A stretch of 15,259 nt of DNA from Clostridia bacterium (GTDB taxonomy: Bacteria > Bacillota > Clostridia > Oscillospirales > RGIG7773): NCBI GenBank assembly GCA_017554835.1, contig JAFZHO010000043.1, positions 1-15,259 of the forward strand, written 5' to 3'. This document shows, piece after piece, positions 13,550 through 15,259 of the stretch. A model generated the notes under the pieces. That model made no database searches, was not told where the DNA came from, and worked only from the letters and a program-made list of their open reading frames with translations. A program made the position numbers and the translations under genes. Each line of letters opens with the position of its first letter. Position 1 is the first letter of the stretch.

Positions 13550-14263
13550 ATGGCTCGTAAAAAACAGATTAGTGAAAAATCCGCTTTTGCGGTAGGGGTT
13601 ATCGTTCTGGTTCTTGCAGCAATAATCCTTGGATTAGTTTTATTTCAGGGATATAGAATTGCTTCCAGATTTTTGAATAGTGGTGATAACGTTTTTGTTG
13701 CTCCCACCGTTACGGGAGAGGAAAACGAAATATCCACGGAATACGTCAGAGAAAGTAAAGAATGGTTTGACGAATATATTAAATTTGCAGTTATGCTTGA
13801 CTTCCCTGATTTCAAAGACGTTAACGAACTTTCCGACGAGAATATTATAACCTTTGCAATATTCCAGATAATTTCAAATACTCCTCACGAAACTCTTGAT
13901 ATGGATAAAGACGGAAATTCTATTGTTTCCAAAAAAGACGTTGATGCTTATATTGATCTTTATTTTAACCTTTCAAGAGACGTTAAGCATAAATCTATCG
14001 AAAATACGGGAATTACCTATAATTCCTTTACCTCAAAATATAAAGCACCATCAATAGGATACGATGATTGCAATATTCCTAAGGTAATTAACGTAGAATA
14101 TGAAAAAAGCGGTTACGTTAATCTTGACGTTGAATATTATAACTCTATCGAACTTATGACGGCTACTGATGAAAACGGTGCAAAACCCGTTAAAAACGTT
14201 GAAATGACCCTTGCACCAAACGGAAAGGTATTCAGATTTGTTGGAATAAGAACTATAAAATAA
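13550..14263 (+). CDS. Membrane-anchored protein of unknown function
   Basis: Not recognised. The 237-residue protein starts with a short Lys/Arg-rich cytoplasmic segment (MARKKQISEK) followed by one strong membrane helix at about residues 12-34. By the positive-inside rule the remaining 200 residues are extracytoplasmic. The helix has no signal-peptidase or lipobox cysteine site. The outer part is acidic and mixed alpha/beta, with DMDKDGN at 117-123 followed by VSKKDVDAYIDLYF. This resembles an EF-hand or dockerin calcium loop with two extra residues, or a plain turn before a helix. The C-terminal third looks like paired strands (NLDVEYYNS, NVEMTLAPNGKVFRFVG). It starts 18 bases after proA with AAGGAG and ends 11 bases before DUF4127 copy 2, so it is transcribed with both. 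Confidence 0.82.
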   Translation: MARKKQISEKSAFAVGVIVLVLAAIILGLVLFQGYRIASRFLNSGDNVFVAPTVTGEENEISTEYVRESKEWFDEYIKFAVMLDFPDFKDVNELSDENIITFAIFQIISNTPHETLDMDKDGNSIVSKKDVDAYIDLYFNLSRDVKHKSIENTGITYNSFTSKYKAPSIGYDDCNIPKVINVEYEKSGYVNLDVEYYNSIELMTATDENGAKPVKNVEMTLAPNGKVFRFVGIRTIK

Positions 14264-14274
14264 GGAGATCAGTT

Positions 14275-15259
14275 ATGGCAAAGATTTTATACGTAGGACT
14301 TGATGATAGACCTTGTAACTATCATTATCCTTTGATGCTCGCTGATATATGCGACGATATTGAAATGATAGCACCGCCTTTCGAGCTTATGGGTAAATTA
14401 AAAATAGCAGCTCAAACAGATGCTATCTGGGACTGGATTTTTGAGAATGCTTCTTCGGCGGATTATGCGATTTTATCCGTTGATACCCTTGTTTACGGAA
14501 ATATTATTCATTCAAGAATCCATCAAAGATCAAAAGAACAATGCGAAAGCTATATGAATAACTTCATAAAGCTGAAAGAACAAAACCCAAATCTTGAAAT
14601 TCACGCCTTTAACCTTGTTGCACGAGTTGCGGCATATAATAATGATTTCGAGGACCCGACCTATTGGAAGGAATACGGCTACGCTATATGGCGTTATGGC
14701 TGGCTTAAGGATAGAATCGCAAGAGGCCACGACCTTCCCGGCGAGAAAGAAGAGTTTGAAAAATTATGTTCTTCTATCCCTTCTGAATATCTTAACGATT
14801 TTCTTGACAGAAGAGCAATCTCAAGATACATAAATCATAAATCCGTTGATTTTGCAAAAGAGGGAATATTTGAACGCCTTGTTGTTCCAAAGGATGATAC
14901 CGCAGAATACGGCTACGCAGCCACTGACCAGGCGGCTTTATCTGAGAAGATTTTCAAAGATCGCGTTATGGATAAAGTTATGGTTTATCCCGGCGCCGAC
15001 GAGGTTGGAAGCGTTCTTTTTGCAAGAATATTTAATAAAATCAAAAACTTTACTCCAAGAATCTACGTGAGATATTCTTCAATTTTAGGTCCGACTATCG
15101 TTCCAAAATATGAGGACAGACCTCTTCAGGAAGCAATAAAAGCCCAGATTACCTCCCTTGGTGGAGTTATAGTTGATACTCCAATGGAATCGGATATGCT
15201 TTTTGCAGTTCATGCCCCCGGTAAATTTATGATAGAGTGCGCTCAGCAGTTTAAGGATA
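14275..15259 (+). CDS. DUF4127 family protein, copy 2 (cut by window edge, function unknown)
   Basis: The visible 328 codons align without a gap to residues 1-328 of copy 1, with 64 differences by hand count (about 80% identity). Identity is lower in residues 1-160 (about 75%) than in 201-328 (about 88%). The N-terminal motif is LDDRPCN, the form expected of the family, where copy 1 reads LDDRACT. Other shared motifs are SVDTLVYGN...SR, NLVAR, PGADEVG and YEDRPL. AAGGAG at 14262-14267 overlaps the stop of the preceding gene, so this copy sits at the end of the proB-proA-membrane protein unit rather than having its own promoter. About 190 residues should lie beyond the right edge, if its length matches copy 1. 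Confidence 0.8.
   Translation, partial: MAKILYVGLDDRPCNYHYPLMLADICDDIEMIAPPFELMGKLKIAAQTDAIWDWIFENASSADYAILSVDTLVYGNIIHSRIHQRSKEQCESYMNNFIKLKEQNPNLEIHAFNLVARVAAYNNDFEDPTYWKEYGYAIWRYGWLKDRIARGHDLPGEKEEFEKLCSSIPSEYLNDFLDRRAISRYINHKSVDFAKEGIFERLVVPKDDTAEYGYAATDQAALSEKIFKDRVMDKVMVYPGADEVGSVLFARIFNKIKNFTPRIYVRYSSILGPTIVPKYEDRPLQEAIKAQITSLGGVIVDTPMESDMLFAVHAPGKFMIECAQQFKD
15079..15128 (+). repeat. 50-base exact direct repeat inside the DUF4127 copies (second)
   Basis: Partner of the repeat at 10653-10702. Surrounding sequence is also close but broken by scattered mainly synonymous changes. Confidence 0.9.

Noticed and set aside
14530..15070. Short frames in other phases over the right-hand DUF4127 gene
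   Set aside because: The in-phase frame from 14275 continues without a stop to the window edge and aligns throughout to copy 1.

Overview
The window reads as AT-rich chromosomal DNA of an anaerobic, low-GC Gram-positive bacterium, most likely class Clostridia (Oscillospiraceae/Ruminococcaceae-like). The support is the HrcA/CIRCE heat-shock control, RNase J, a Rex redox repressor, an ECF-transporter S component, strong AGGAGG ribosome sites, near-consensus sigma-A promoters and compact intrinsic terminators. No phage, transposase, CRISPR, tRNA or rRNA gene is visible.

Layout. (1) 1-435, minus: the first 145 codons of hrcA, running off the left edge, with a sigma-A promoter and two overlapping CIRCE operators. 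(2) 814-3756, plus: rnj (RNase J), aroK (shikimate kinase) and a cyclophilin, probably one transcript from a promoter at 641-669 to a terminator at 3765-3800. (3) 3757-4314: a 558-bp gap holding an unusual self-complementary element (about 3861-4034) and a consensus promoter. (4) 4315-8074, plus: aconitase, isocitrate dehydrogenase and rex, tightly spaced. This is the citrate-to-2-oxoglutarate branch plus a NADH/NAD+-sensing repressor. (5) 8110-9422, minus: pyridoxal kinase and an ECF S component, a probable vitamin B6 uptake and phosphorylation pair. It faces rex across a shared bidirectional terminator. (6) 9571-9717, plus: a 48-residue Asn/Lys-rich protein with an excellent ribosome site. 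(7) 9849-11399: a DUF4127 protein as its own transcription unit. (8) 11504-15259, plus: proB, proA, an unrecognised membrane-anchored protein and a second DUF4127 protein cut by the right edge. The two DUF4127 copies are about 80% identical by hand alignment and flank proBA as direct repeats.

How it fits together. The acn-icd pair makes 2-oxoglutarate and hence glutamate, and proBA carries glutamate on toward proline. The B6 pair would support PLP-dependent amino acid enzymes. These links are inferred from known pathways. The function of the DUF4127 proteins and of the protein between proA and copy 2 is unknown.

The least explained items are the 174-nt folded intergenic element, the paired DUF4127 genes around proBA (one copy has lost residues in its N-terminal motif), the placement of rex, the small hydrophilic protein, and a very strong bias toward NAC over NAT codons directly before Val (GTN) codons.
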